Assembly: GCA_002406015.1 (NCBI GenBank)
Contig: DHMX01000032.1
Location: 24,880-88,879 of the forward strand
Direction of reading: 5' to 3'
Source: Lachnospiraceae bacterium UBA4631
GTDB lineage: Bacteria > Bacillota > Clostridia > Lachnospirales > Lachnospiraceae
Length of the DNA: 64,000 nucleotides
In this document: positions 6,910 through 16,683 of the stretch, piece after piece
Layout: the number at the start of each line of letters is the position of its first letter
Numbering within the stretch: the first letter of the stretch is position 1
Notes under the pieces: generated by a model
Seen by the model: the letters and a program-made list of their open reading frames with translations, nothing else
Databases searched by the model: none
What the model was told of the DNA's origin: nothing
Translations under genes and position numbers: made by a program

Positions 6910-9024
6910 TCACAAATTCACCCGTAGCACAGTTGCAGATATTTTAGGCACTCTTGCAAACAATCGGTTATCCGTTACCCGATATGCAATCGGGTCTAAG
7001 ATATAGCCCTCCTCCGTTGTCAGCATTAGCTGTGTCAATACGGTGTGGTCCGGGATTCCTAATTCCGCAACGCTGAATTTCACCTCTGCATCCTCGTAAT
7101 TATTATTCAGAATTACAATTACTTTATTTCGTTCATCAAATCTGCCATATGCCACCATCTTGTGAGAGCCATGCAGGAATCGATAAGAGCCTTTCATCAG
7201 AGCAGAATTTTCCTTGTGAATCCGAATAATTTCCTTATGAAATTCAATTAATTCGTGGTCCTCATGTCCCCAAGGATAGGTTCTCCGGTCATCCGGGTCC
7301 GTCCAGCCACAGACACCGGCTTCATCCCCGTAATAAATGGTCGGAGCTCCCGGCCAAGTCATCTGGAATACCACCGCTTCCCGAAATACTCCCTTATTGA
7401 TATTCTGGCTTGCCGCTTCCGGTCCTAACGTATGCGTTCTTCCAACCATACGATTGGTTCTGGTTAAGAATCTTGAATGGTCATGGTTTGACAACTCATT
7501 CATTGCTACATATAAGGACTGATGATGGAATCTGGACATATGATGCCGCAAGGCACCGATAAATGCATCCGGATTTCCCAATAAATCACCACGAAACTCG
7601 TCACTGTGCTTCTCTACGCCGGTTAAGAACCATGTAATCGGTTCCATAAATGCATCATAGTTCATGACGGTATCCCACTGGTCTCCCATCAGCCATTCCT
7701 TCGGGTCTCCATAATGCTCTGCCAGAATAATTGCATTCGGATTCGCTTCCTTTACCGCTTTCCGAAATTCTCTCCAGAAATAATGATTGTACTCCGGACT
7801 ATGTCCTAAATCCGCAGCTACGTCCAAACGCCATCCATCCACATTATACGGAGGTGATACCCATTTCTTCGCAATATTCATAATATATTCATACAGCTTC
7901 GGTGAATCTTCATAATTTAGCTTCGGCAGCGTATCATGTCCCCACCAGCCGTCATAGGTTCCGTTATACGGCCATTGGTATTCATCATGGAATTTGAAGA
8001 AGCTGCGATACGGACTGTCTGCATCCACATAGGCTCCCTTTTCGTATCCTTCCTGATTCTCATAGATACACTCTTTATCCAGCCATTTATTAAAGGAACC
8101 GCAATGATTAAATACACCATCTAATATAATCCGCATTCCACGCTTGTGAACCTCTTCAACCAGTTGGATAAACAACTGGTTACTAGCTTCCAGATTTGCT
8201 TTATCTGTTACACGCGTAATATAGCGGGTTGCTTCCCGGTTCGGTGCCTGTCCGTAGCTTAAGCACTCTCCCTCATCCTTTACAATCTTACCGAAATGCG
8301 GGTCCACATAGTCATAATCCTGACTATCATACTTATGATTAGATGGGGACACAAAGATAGGATTCAGATAAATAACATCTACGCCCAAATCCTTTAAGTA
8401 GTCCAGCTTATTCATGACACCCTGCAAATCTCCGCCGTAAAAACAGCGTACATCCATGGAATCCGGATATTTTCCCCAATCTGTGATTTGTCTTGTTCCC
8501 TCACCGATATAACTGTATTCATTATCCAGTACATCATTAGAAGTATCACCGTTACAGAAACGGTCCACAAAAATCTGATAAAAGACGGCACCCTTTGCCC
8601 AATCCGGTGTCCGGAAGCCCGGTGCAATCTGAAAATTATAAAATGTATTCAAGTCCTTGGCAGCACCCATTTTATTATAAAAACAGGTAATTCTTCCTAC
8701 CTTAATCTCAAAGCAATATTCACATAATTCATCCGGCAGCTCCGGAATCGTATACTCATAGTAATCAAACAGCTTATCCGAAAATGCCAATGACATTTCC
8801 AGCCGCTCTCCACGCCAAATCAAAAAAACCTGCTCTACATTATCAATACCGGTACGAAACCGCAACCGCAGGGAATCCTTTGGCATAGGTTCCTCCGGAC
8901 TGCGATAAAACTCAGTTCCGTCACTAAATAATGCACCCAGACTCAGTGCAGGTTTCATAGAAAATGTATATTTAAATATTTTTTCAGCCGCTGTCAGTTG
9001 TGTAAAGTTTGTATTAAAATTCAT
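6910..9024 (-). CDS. GH13 alpha-glycosidase, neopullulanase/cyclomaltodextrinase-like
   Basis: 704-residue cytoplasmic enzyme (no signal peptide) expected to hydrolyse alpha-1,4/1,6 bonds in maltodextrins or cyclodextrins. Residues 1-120 resemble the CBM34-type N-terminal domain of this subfamily. The (beta/alpha)8 barrel carries the GH13 regions: DGVFNH (302-307), GWRLD with nucleophile Asp401, acid/base Glu436 in LAEHYGD, and NHDH with Asp515. The C-terminal residues about 620-704 form the usual beta domain. Ribosome site GGGGAGAG precedes the start. It stands alone, with no transporter or regulator beside it. The exact substrate is not decidable from sequence. Confidence 0.88.
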   Translation of the reverse strand: MNFNTNFTQLTAAEKIFKYTFSMKPALSLGALFSDGTEFYRSPEEPMPKDSLRLRFRTGIDNVEQVFLIWRGERLEMSLAFSDKLFDYYEYTIPELPDELCEYCFEIKVGRITCFYNKMGAAKDLNTFYNFQIAPGFRTPDWAKGAVFYQIFVDRFCNGDTSNDVLDNEYSYIGEGTRQITDWGKYPDSMDVRCFYGGDLQGVMNKLDYLKDLGVDVIYLNPIFVSPSNHKYDSQDYDYVDPHFGKIVKDEGECLSYGQAPNREATRYITRVTDKANLEASNQLFIQLVEEVHKRGMRIILDGVFNHCGSFNKWLDKECIYENQEGYEKGAYVDADSPYRSFFKFHDEYQWPYNGTYDGWWGHDTLPKLNYEDSPKLYEYIMNIAKKWVSPPYNVDGWRLDVAADLGHSPEYNHYFWREFRKAVKEANPNAIILAEHYGDPKEWLMGDQWDTVMNYDAFMEPITWFLTGVEKHSDEFRGDLLGNPDAFIGALRHHMSRFHHQSLYVAMNELSNHDHSRFLTRTNRMVGRTHTLGPEAASQNINKGVFREAVVFQMTWPGAPTIYYGDEAGVCGWTDPDDRRTYPWGHEDHELIEFHKEIIRIHKENSALMKGSYRFLHGSHKMVAYGRFDERNKVIVILNNNYEDAEVKFSVAELGIPDHTVLTQLMLTTEEGYILDPIAYRVTDNRLFARVPKISATVLRVNL

Positions 9025-9371
9025 CTTATTCTCTCCCCTACGGAATATGATTCCATTTTAATATAATTTTCCCAATTTGTATATGATAATATTTAAAAAG
9101 TTAAAAGGACAGCTAACGAACGCTGTCCTTTTGGAGAAGGTATTTTGTTACTTATGGGTGTAGCAAAAAACTATATAATGTATTGGGGGGGTTACAAGTT
9201 TATTATAACAAATCCCTACAAAAAGTGTTCACAAACAATTTGTAAATTTTCAAATTCTTTTGTGCAAAAAACCGATAACTTTTTCCGTTCACTTAAAACC
9301 CCAATGTCAAAATAGATAATTCCTTCCCTTAAAATCAGTCATTTATTACATAGCTACCGATTGCCCTGATT
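9025..9371. other. Intergenic stretch between ftsH and the GH13 gene
   Basis: 347 bases without a gene. It holds the terminator at 9103-9132, a run of seven or more G near 9184, and the left arm of an 11-base inverted repeat (CTTAAAATCAG, 9328-9338) whose right arm (9366-9376) overlaps the ftsH stop codon. The second hairpin lacks a U-run and may protect the mRNA end rather than terminate. Confidence 0.6.
9103..9132 (-). terminator. Intrinsic terminator downstream of ftsH
   Basis: Perfect 11-base arms AAAAGGACAGC/GCTGTCCTTTT with an eight-base loop; on the minus strand followed by TTTTAACTTTTT-type sequence. Roughly 240 bases past the ftsH stop. Confidence 0.8.
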
Positions 9372-11213
9372 TTAAGCAAATAATGCCTCAAATTCTTTTC
9401 CGTCAATCCGGTCTTTTTCTAACAACAAAGCAGCACAGTTATGAAGAATTTCCATATGCTCTACCAGAATTTCTCTTGCCTCTGTATAGCATTCATCCAT
9501 AATCCGCTTTACTTCTTCATCAATCAGAACGGCAGTCTCTTCGCTGAAGCTCTTGGCATGACCCAAATCTCTTCCCAAAAATACTTCTTCCTCGTCTGAA
9601 TTTTCATAATTAATCAAACCCAGCTTCTCGGACATACCATATTTTGTTACCATTGCTCTGGCTGTCTGGGTTGCTACCTTAATATCCTGAGAAGCACCGG
9701 TTGTAATGTCATCAAATATTAATTCTTCCGCAATCCGTCCGCCAAAATCAACCATAATATCCTGCCGCATCATGCCCTTTGTCGTAAACTCATTATCATT
9801 ATTCGGCAGCCGCATGGTATAACCGGCAGCTCCTTCACCGGTTGGTATAATCGATACCGCATAAACCGGTCCTACATCCGGCAGTAAATGATACAAAATA
9901 GCATGTCCCGCCTCATGGTAGGCAGTAATTTTTCTGGTCTTTTCCGGTACCAGCCGGCTTTTCTTTTCCGTTCCGACTCCGACCTTGATAAATGCTTTAT
10001 CAATATCGGTCTTGCTAATATAGGCCCTGTCCTTCTTTGCCGCAATAATGGCTGCCTCATTCATCAGATTTTCCAAATCGGCACCGGCAAATCCGGAGGT
10101 GGTTCTGGCTACCTCATGCAAATTCACATCATCCGCCAGTGGCTTGTTTGCTGTATGAACCGTCAATATTTCTTCTCTTCCCTTAACATCCGGTCTTCCG
10201 ACCATAACCTTGCGGTCAAATCTTCCCGGTCTTAGTATTGCAGGGTCTAATATATCTACGCGGTTGGTTGCTGCCATAACAATGATTCCCTTGTTATAGG
10301 CAAATCCATCCATTTCTACCAGCAACTGATTCAAGGTCTGCTCCCGCTCGTCATGTCCGCCGCCAAGTCCGGAGCCTCTCTTTCGGGCAACCGCATCAAT
10401 TTCATCAATAAATACAATACAAGGAGCACTCTTTTTCGCTTCGCGGAACAAATCCCGCACTCTGGATGCACCGACACCGACAAACATTTCCACAAAATCC
10501 GAACCGGAAATACTTAAAAACGGAACCTGTGCCTCTCCGGCAACTGCTTTTGCCAACAAAGTCTTACCGGTTCCCGGAGGGCCTACCAGTAAAACGCCTC
10601 GTGGGATTCTGGCTCCCATTCGGGTATATTTTTCAGGGTCCTTAAGGAAATCAACGATTTCTTCTAACTCCTGCTTTTCCTCCTGTAATCCGGCAACCTT
10701 AGTAAAATCTATATCGTCTATACCCTGAAGCACCATTTTTGCCTGACTTCTTCCGAAGTCCATCATTTTACTTCCGCCGGAGCCTTGCATGGATATTATG
10801 ACAAAGAACATAAATGCCATCATGATTACCATAAGAATCAAATATGGAAGAATCTGACTAAAGGTGCTTTGTCTTGCAACCTCCTCAATCGTAATATCTA
10901 TACGCTCGGAAGCCTGTGCTGCCTGATTCCATTCCTCCGCTTTCTGAACTACCTCATTAACATCGGATGTATAAAAGCTCTTTGACATATCTGTGTCCAG
11001 CTTAATCGTTACGGAACCTGTCGGCACCTCACTGTTCTGCTTAATTGTAATATCCCGAATGACACCTGCCTCCAAATCCTGCTGGAAATCAGAGATATTA
11101 TAATCACCCAGCTTATAGGTTCTTGATTTTACATAAAATGAATAGGCAAATGTAAAAATTAAAATCATAATTAAAAATCCGATTACTCCTCGGAATGCAT
11201 TATGCTTGTCCAT
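9372..11213 (-). CDS. ftsH: ATP-dependent zinc metalloprotease FtsH
   Basis: 613-residue membrane-bound AAA protease that degrades misfolded membrane proteins and regulators. Two membrane spans (about residues 9-27 and 120-142) flank a small outside domain. The AAA domain has Walker A GPPGTGKT (211-218), Walker B IVFIDEIDA, and the second region of homology with arginine fingers (LRPGRFDR). The zinc site is HEAGH (433-437). It follows hpt by 15 bases, completing the conserved spoIIE-tilS-hpt-ftsH order of Firmicutes. Confidence 0.97.
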   Translation of the reverse strand: MDKHNAFRGVIGFLIMILIFTFAYSFYVKSRTYKLGDYNISDFQQDLEAGVIRDITIKQNSEVPTGSVTIKLDTDMSKSFYTSDVNEVVQKAEEWNQAAQASERIDITIEEVARQSTFSQILPYLILMVIMMAFMFFVIISMQGSGGSKMMDFGRSQAKMVLQGIDDIDFTKVAGLQEEKQELEEIVDFLKDPEKYTRMGARIPRGVLLVGPPGTGKTLLAKAVAGEAQVPFLSISGSDFVEMFVGVGASRVRDLFREAKKSAPCIVFIDEIDAVARKRGSGLGGGHDEREQTLNQLLVEMDGFAYNKGIIVMAATNRVDILDPAILRPGRFDRKVMVGRPDVKGREEILTVHTANKPLADDVNLHEVARTTSGFAGADLENLMNEAAIIAAKKDRAYISKTDIDKAFIKVGVGTEKKSRLVPEKTRKITAYHEAGHAILYHLLPDVGPVYAVSIIPTGEGAAGYTMRLPNNDNEFTTKGMMRQDIMVDFGGRIAEELIFDDITTGASQDIKVATQTARAMVTKYGMSEKLGLINYENSDEEEVFLGRDLGHAKSFSEETAVLIDEEVKRIMDECYTEAREILVEHMEILHNCAALLLEKDRIDGKEFEALFA

Positions 11214-11228
11214 GCCCGTCTCCTTTCT

Positions 11229-11747
11229 TTATACTTCCACAATTCCTATGTATGGAAGATTTCTATATTTCTGTGCATAATCCAGACCATAACCCACAAC
11301 AAATGCATCTGGAATTGTAAATCCGGTATCATCAATCGGTACTTCCTTTACCCGTCTGTCCGGCTTATCCAGCAGCGTGATTAATCGCAGACTTGCAGGA
11401 TTGCGATTACTTAATACCGATAATAAATAATTCAAGGTGTTACCCGAATCAATAATGTCCTCTACAATAATTACATTTTTATCCTGAATGGATTCTGCCA
11501 AATCCATCACTATCTTTACGCGTCCGGTGGATTCTGTTCCCGCTCCGTAACTGGAAACCGACATGAAATCCATAGTAACCGGCATGGACAATCGTTTTGC
11601 CAGCTCACAGACAAAAAATACACTTCCCTTTAAAATTCCTACCAGATGTACCTCTTGTCCTGCGTATTCACGATTCAACCGGTCTGCCATTTCCTGTATT
11701 CGGGTTTCGATTGCTTCCTTTGAAATTAATACCGATATTTTATCCAT
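11229..11747 (-). CDS. hpt: Hypoxanthine phosphoribosyltransferase
   Basis: About 172 residues. Salvages hypoxanthine/guanine with PRPP to IMP/GMP. The PRPP-binding motif VIIVEDIIDSGNTL is intact, with a Lys-Gly-Ser (GILKGSVFF) loop near residue 45. I start it at MDKISVLI, which has GAAGGAGAAGG upstream and overlaps the tilS stop by eight bases (ATGGATAA), indicating translational coupling. The tilS-hpt-ftsH order supports the call. Confidence 0.95.
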   Translation of the reverse strand: MDKISVLISKEAIETRIQEMADRLNREYAGQEVHLVGILKGSVFFVCELAKRLSMPVTMDFMSVSSYGAGTESTGRVKIVMDLAESIQDKNVIIVEDIIDSGNTLNYLLSVLSNRNPASLRLITLLDKPDRRVKEVPIDDTGFTIPDAFVVGYGLDYAQKYRNLPYIGIVEV

Positions 11748-13131
11748 TTCCTTCTCCTTCGCATTCATAAGACAGAATCAACACTCTGGATGTATCCTCC
11801 GTCACCTTTATATCCTCGCTGATTCTCATTCCCAAGACCCAACAGATTCGGGAACCGTCTGCCACGACCAGCATTTGATTTCGTTCCTCTCCCGGTATCT
11901 TATTATCAATGAAAAATCTGGACAGCTTTTTTCGTCTGCCCTGCGTATCTATCACTAAATAATCCCCGGTTTCCGGGGTTCGTAAACATAAAGCATCATA
12001 TATTTTATCATAATCAAACATTTTAGTATAGAGTTTTTTCGTGATTTCTAAATTCGGAGTCTTCTCCTCCAGCCGGGTTTTTAAAATTCCCTTTCCCGCA
12101 ATCGGAGTTATCCCATCTATGACAACCGGAATCCGGATTGCTTCTGCCTTTTGTTCTTCTTTATGCTTGATTCCGATTTGAAGTCCCTGCCGGGTCCGTA
12201 CCGCTACTATATGATACGGCAGCATGACCTGCTTTCCAACTGCCTTATCCAGCAGCTCCGATACCTGTCTTATATGCTGCTGTTCCAAATCCTTGGCAGA
12301 ACCGGAGATTCTTGCAATCACCCGATATAACAGATGCCGTTTCACAAGCTCAGGTGCCTGTAGCAGCGGTGCCTCCTGTAGTTCAATTCCGCCCTTTCCT
12401 TCGCTTACACACACTACCTCTAATTCCTGTGCCTGCTGCTCTACATACTGCCAATACTCCTGTGCCAATTCAGCCACCTCTGACATATGCTCTACGGCAC
12501 GTTCATTTAATCGTCTTAACTCCGGCATAATCTGATTCCGGATATGATTTCTGGAATACTCACTTTCCAGATTGGATTCATCTATATAATAGCGTACCTT
12601 ACATTCCTGTAGGTACTCCTCTATTTCTTCTCTTGTTACGGATAATAACGGCCGGATAATATTTCCCCTTACCGGCGGAATGCTTCCAAGTCCCCGCATT
12701 CCGGTTCCTCTTGTCATGTGGAACAGTAAGGTCTCCGCCCGGTCATTTGCATGGTGTGCAACCGCAATTTTCTGACAGTCTGTTTCCGTTCTGACACGTT
12801 CAAAGCATTCATAACGATAAGCTCTCCCGGCTTCTTCCACAGACATTCCTAATTGTTTTGCATATGCATGAATATCCCTTGCACATACCGTACAAGGGAT
12901 TTCCCACTGTCTGCAAATATCGGCAACATAGTTTTCTTCTTCCTCTGCTGCCTTCCGAAGCTTATGATTCACATGAACCACTTGCAGCCGCAGGGAATAT
13001 TCCTGTGCTAATTTCCGCATTATCCAGAGCAGGCACATAGAATCTGCTCCGCCGGAAACACCTATTACAACTCCGTTCCCCTGCTGCAGCATATGATGCT
13101 CTTCAACTGTTCTCCGCACTTGTTCCAACAA
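11740..13131 (-). CDS. tilS: tRNA(Ile)-lysidine synthase
   Basis: 463-residue enzyme that converts C34 of the CAU-anticodon isoleucine tRNA to lysidine using ATP and lysine. The PP-loop SGGADS lies near residue 26 in the N-terminal adenylation domain; the middle and C-terminal parts match the TilS substrate-binding and C-terminal domains (LRTPETGDYLVI, KLSRFFIDNKIP). The apparent start is TTG, with GGAGG about 11 bases upstream; a later start is possible. Confidence 0.93.
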   Translation of the reverse strand: MLEQVRRTVEEHHMLQQGNGVVIGVSGGADSMCLLWIMRKLAQEYSLRLQVVHVNHKLRKAAEEEENYVADICRQWEIPCTVCARDIHAYAKQLGMSVEEAGRAYRYECFERVRTETDCQKIAVAHHANDRAETLLFHMTRGTGMRGLGSIPPVRGNIIRPLLSVTREEIEEYLQECKVRYYIDESNLESEYSRNHIRNQIMPELRRLNERAVEHMSEVAELAQEYWQYVEQQAQELEVVCVSEGKGGIELQEAPLLQAPELVKRHLLYRVIARISGSAKDLEQQHIRQVSELLDKAVGKQVMLPYHIVAVRTRQGLQIGIKHKEEQKAEAIRIPVVIDGITPIAGKGILKTRLEEKTPNLEITKKLYTKMFDYDKIYDALCLRTPETGDYLVIDTQGRRKKLSRFFIDNKIPGEERNQMLVVADGSRICWVLGMRISEDIKVTEDTSRVLILSYECEGEGNG

Positions 13132-13215
13132 TGTACCTGTTTCCTCCGTCCGTTACCTGTAAACCATTTCTCACAGGAGTTATATTACTGGATTCTTTTG
13201 GAAAATGCAAGAAAC

Positions 13216-15336
13216 TCATTTCTTCCAGATTCCGACTACCAGCACGCTTGCATCATCCCGCAAATGTCCTCCGTTCATCTGTCTGACCTGACGCACTATC
13301 TCATCTGCCATCTCCTGCGGATTCCTTACCTGCATCCCCTGAATCATTTCCTTCAGGCATTCTTCTTTGTTTTCAAATCGGATGCCGTCCAATACCCCAT
13401 CACTTACCATAATAACCATATCACCATGATAAAGCTTCTTGCGGACTGCATCTATTTCGGTGCGTTCCTGAATCCCTACCGGAAGCGTGGTGGACTGTAT
13501 GCTTTCCATCCAGCTTCCACGCTTAATATATGTCGTGGATGCACCCATTTTCAGAAATTCCCCTACACCGGAATACAAATCTATCATGCACATATCTAAG
13601 GTAGCAAATTGCTCACCTTGATTTTGGACTGCAATCAATTCATTTAAAATTTCAACCGCAGATTCCTTACGGAAGCCTGCCTCCAGCATTTCCTCCAGCA
13701 AATCCACCAGTTGCTCACTCTGATGATTTGCCGTTTCACCGCTCCCCATACCGTCTGCCAGCATCATAAGAAGCTGTCCGTTTTTTAATTCCATTTGAGA
13801 AAAATTATCACCGGATATGAGTTGTCCGTCCTTTGCCACCCTTCTTGCTCCGGTCAGATAATGATAGCGGGTATCCTCTTCAAATATCACCACATCATAT
13901 TCCCGGTTAATAATCAAACGGCTGGCAGGGGCTACCCGATACCGGGTTCCGAAGGAGCGGCTGACAATCTCGGCAGCCTCCTTTGCCGTCATAACCCTTC
14001 CGCGAACCGTCCTTGCCGACAAATATATTTCCTGTCTGCCCTGTCTGCCCTGCATCACAATGACGTGCTGTACTCTCACATTCTGGTGTTCCAATTCATG
14101 AATCAATCTGCGTTCCTGCTGCTCATTGACTGCAACCGCCGTATTCATTCCTTTGGAAAATTCCCGAAGACTTTCCCCGATTTCACCCATCTGACGGGCA
14201 AAAAACGGATAAGCAAACGCTTGTCCGCCCTGCTCTACCGCACATGCCGGTTCACAAAAGCTCTGACTGATTTTGGTAAATACATCCGCAAATTCCTGTA
14301 AGCGGCTGCGAGTCATTTTCTGCACCTCACCGCTGATTAATTCCTGCTCCTCATTTGGTGTATCCGTCCTGTGCTTTAACAGATAACTCTTCGGCGTCAG
14401 CACAAATAATATTCCTGCGGATGCCAAGCCACGGAATGCCTGCACCGATAATAAATCCGGATAATAAAACCAGCCCAGAAAGCCTATCATCGCAAAAAAG
14501 CCAAAGAATGCCAGCCATTTGCTCCACTCTCCAAGAAATGCTGCCGCAAGGCTTAACATTACACAAATTGCAATCCATTCCACCTGATGTGTTTTGATTG
14601 CAAGAATCACACCGCAAACCGTTCCCAGACTTGTGCCATAGGATATGCCATAACGATAGGACATATAGAGCAGCAGATAAAATACCACGCCCTGTAATAT
14701 AGTAAAGTATGAACCAATCTGCAACGGAACTCCCCATAAAACCACTGCGGTCAATGCTAAGGAGCTTAACAGATTCTCACTTCGCATAATAGACTCTTTT
14801 TTATCAATCACCTGCAATGCTTGTTCCAGCACAAGGGAAAAGCAGGCTACCATAATTCCCTCTAATATCGGCATATACCATGCCTGCGTATGCTCGCTTA
14901 ATATTCCCAAAAAACCGGTGTATGCCATGGACATTTCCGGAAACAACTGCTCTTTTGCGGTTTGAAAGAGCTGTGGGTTCTCACTCCATGCCGGTATCAG
15001 TCGAAAGACAAGCCCTGCAAGCATTGTAATTCCCCCGGCAAGTCCGGCAATTATGGCAGGATTTTTCCGTCTGCCCTCCTGCACCACAAATCCGATTGCA
15101 AGTATCGTTAAGAATAAGATTCCTGCATATTTTATCGTTGCGGTCAATGATAGCGTAGATGCCAGTCCCAACAACACTGTTCCATACAAGCCCCACGAAC
15201 CACAACCAATCAGATATGCACCCGCAAATATTGCAATTGCAAACGGATGCATACCTGCGACCTCTGCTCTCGCTGCCAGAAATGTCAGTATGTAGACCAA
15301 AATCTGAGCTTTTTCTGGTTTTCTTTCTAGATTCAT
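13216..15336 (-). CDS. spoIIE: Stage II sporulation protein E, PP2C-type phosphatase
   Basis: 706 residues. SpoIIE dephosphorylates SpoIIAA to release sigma-F in the forespore and also sits at the polar septum. The N-terminal 300 or so residues are a string of about ten membrane spans; the middle is the oligomerisation region; the C-terminal 200 residues are the PP2C phosphatase with metal-binding aspartates in LADGMGSGETA, VSDGVLDG and LRDDASVLVV. It is shorter than the Bacillus protein (about 827). GGAGGTGAATAGGG precedes the ATG. A Spo0A-type promoter lies just upstream. This is direct evidence that the organism forms endospores. Confidence 0.95.
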   Translation of the reverse strand: MNLERKPEKAQILVYILTFLAARAEVAGMHPFAIAIFAGAYLIGCGSWGLYGTVLLGLASTLSLTATIKYAGILFLTILAIGFVVQEGRRKNPAIIAGLAGGITMLAGLVFRLIPAWSENPQLFQTAKEQLFPEMSMAYTGFLGILSEHTQAWYMPILEGIMVACFSLVLEQALQVIDKKESIMRSENLLSSLALTAVVLWGVPLQIGSYFTILQGVVFYLLLYMSYRYGISYGTSLGTVCGVILAIKTHQVEWIAICVMLSLAAAFLGEWSKWLAFFGFFAMIGFLGWFYYPDLLSVQAFRGLASAGILFVLTPKSYLLKHRTDTPNEEQELISGEVQKMTRSRLQEFADVFTKISQSFCEPACAVEQGGQAFAYPFFARQMGEIGESLREFSKGMNTAVAVNEQQERRLIHELEHQNVRVQHVIVMQGRQGRQEIYLSARTVRGRVMTAKEAAEIVSRSFGTRYRVAPASRLIINREYDVVIFEEDTRYHYLTGARRVAKDGQLISGDNFSQMELKNGQLLMMLADGMGSGETANHQSEQLVDLLEEMLEAGFRKESAVEILNELIAVQNQGEQFATLDMCMIDLYSGVGEFLKMGASTTYIKRGSWMESIQSTTLPVGIQERTEIDAVRKKLYHGDMVIMVSDGVLDGIRFENKEECLKEMIQGMQVRNPQEMADEIVRQVRQMNGGHLRDDASVLVVGIWKK

Positions 15337-15364
15337 CCCTATTCACCTCCACTTTCCTGTGGAC

Positions 15365-15397
15365 ATTATAGGAAGTTCCCGGTTCGAATCCTGTCAG
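15365..15397 (-). promoter_or_regulatory. Probable Spo0A-dependent spoIIE promoter with 21-base spacer
   Basis: Minus strand -10 TATAAT (15365-15370) and a -35-like CTGACA (15392-15397) separated by 21 bases rather than 17. In Bacillus subtilis spoIIE and spoIIG, Spo0A-activated sigma-A promoters have just this kind of long spacer. The spacer holds GTTCGAA (plus strand, from about 15382), five of seven matches to the 0A box TGTCGAA. Confidence 0.6.
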
Positions 15398-15435
15398 TTT
15401 GGGGAACCAGAATCCAAGAAGATTCTTCATATTAT

Positions 15436-16683
15436 CTATGCATTGAACATTATTTTCTCGTTCCGGAACATTTTGGCAGTGATTCCGGCACAAATAGCCC
15501 CGGTCACCAGATTAGAAAGCACCGCCATCAAAAATCCCATTCCGTTCAAATCCAAGGTAAAGATATTCTTTAATGCCATAGTCGGACCATATAACGGTAT
15601 CAGATATTGGATACCGCTCACATTTTCGCCCTTGAACATAGACATTACGCCAATTACCATTACTATCATGTAAACCGGCATTACATAGGTACTTGCTTCT
15701 TTGATATTCTTTGCAAAGGTTGCACATACTGCAATCAATGCAACATACAGGAACACCAGTGTCACAATTAAAAGCAGCAGCATTGCCATTTGTCCTGCAC
15801 TAAAGCTTAGGTTCTGTCCTAACATAGCTCCCATCGTCCGGTATAATAACGGCAATGCAAATATCATAGCTCCCCCATATATCAAGGCAGATAAACCGGA
15901 TAAAATCATCAACGCAAATAATTTTCCGTATACAATCTCTCTCCGGCTGATAGGTGTCATTAATAATGCTGCCATGGTGCCTCGCTCCTTCTCGCCCGCA
16001 AAGCTGTCCGTTCCAAGGTTCATGGCTCCCGCAAACAACAGAATCGTAATCATATACGGTATCATATATCCGAATAGCTTTCCCTGTGCCTTATTATCAT
16101 TCTGAATGACGGAGTCCTCATTCTCGGCATCAACAGAAAATATCTTTAGCTGTGCCAAATCTCCGATTCGGTTCTCTAATAATTGTGTCCGATACGGTTC
16201 CAATACACCTGTTACAAAATTTTCTCTGGCATTATCAGAATAATCCTCAGATGGGTTATAAAAGGTATGAATATCCGGTATGGTATCCTTCTCATAATTC
16301 TGAACCTGGGTTTCAAAGTTTTGCGGAAATACTATGATTAAGTCCAAATCTCCGCTATAGATTTCTGTCTTTCCCTGTTCTACTTCTTCCTCTGTCTCTG
16401 CCCAGCTTACAGAATATCTGAAATCACCGGTTTCATATGTATTCTCTGCTCCGTTTACCATGGTCTGGGCTAAATAGGCCTTAAACTCTTGCGGTGCCTG
16501 ATAAATCATGATGGTTGCTTCATGTGCTTCTATATCCTGCATCATGGAGGTTGCCATAATTCCCATGAGGAAATAAAGTCCGATTACCAACACAGCCGGC
16601 ATAATAAATAAGCCCACCACAAGCTTTTTATCAGAAAATACCCGATATAATTCCTTGCACATTATAATTCTTATCGTTTTCAT
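15436..16683 (-). CDS. ABC-2 type permease, NatB-like
   Basis: 415 residues: an N-terminal span (LVVGLFIMPAVLVIGLYFLMG), a roughly 150-residue outside domain, then five or six spans in the C-terminal half with the GEKERGTMAALLMTPISR segment typical of NatB/YhaP sodium or drug exporters. It overlaps the upstream ATPase gene by four bases, so the two form a two-gene unit. It sits inside the otherwise conserved divIC-spoIIE interval. Substrate unknown; sodium export is the family precedent. Confidence 0.85.
   Translation of the reverse strand: MKTIRIIMCKELYRVFSDKKLVVGLFIMPAVLVIGLYFLMGIMATSMMQDIEAHEATIMIYQAPQEFKAYLAQTMVNGAENTYETGDFRYSVSWAETEEEVEQGKTEIYSGDLDLIIVFPQNFETQVQNYEKDTIPDIHTFYNPSEDYSDNARENFVTGVLEPYRTQLLENRIGDLAQLKIFSVDAENEDSVIQNDNKAQGKLFGYMIPYMITILLFAGAMNLGTDSFAGEKERGTMAALLMTPISRREIVYGKLFALMILSGLSALIYGGAMIFALPLLYRTMGAMLGQNLSFSAGQMAMLLLLIVTLVFLYVALIAVCATFAKNIKEASTYVMPVYMIVMVIGVMSMFKGENVSGIQYLIPLYGPTMALKNIFTLDLNGMGFLMAVLSNLVTGAICAGITAKMFRNEKIMFNA

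Noticed and set aside
9180..9200. Possible plus-strand promoter near the G-run (TATATAATG)
   Set aside because: No -35 at a workable distance and no gene follows on that strand.
15361..15400. tRNA T-arm-like CGGTTCGAATCC upstream of spoIIE
   Set aside because: No pairing partner for the T-stem and no tRNA body; the site is better read as the spoIIE promoter with a 0A-box-like element.
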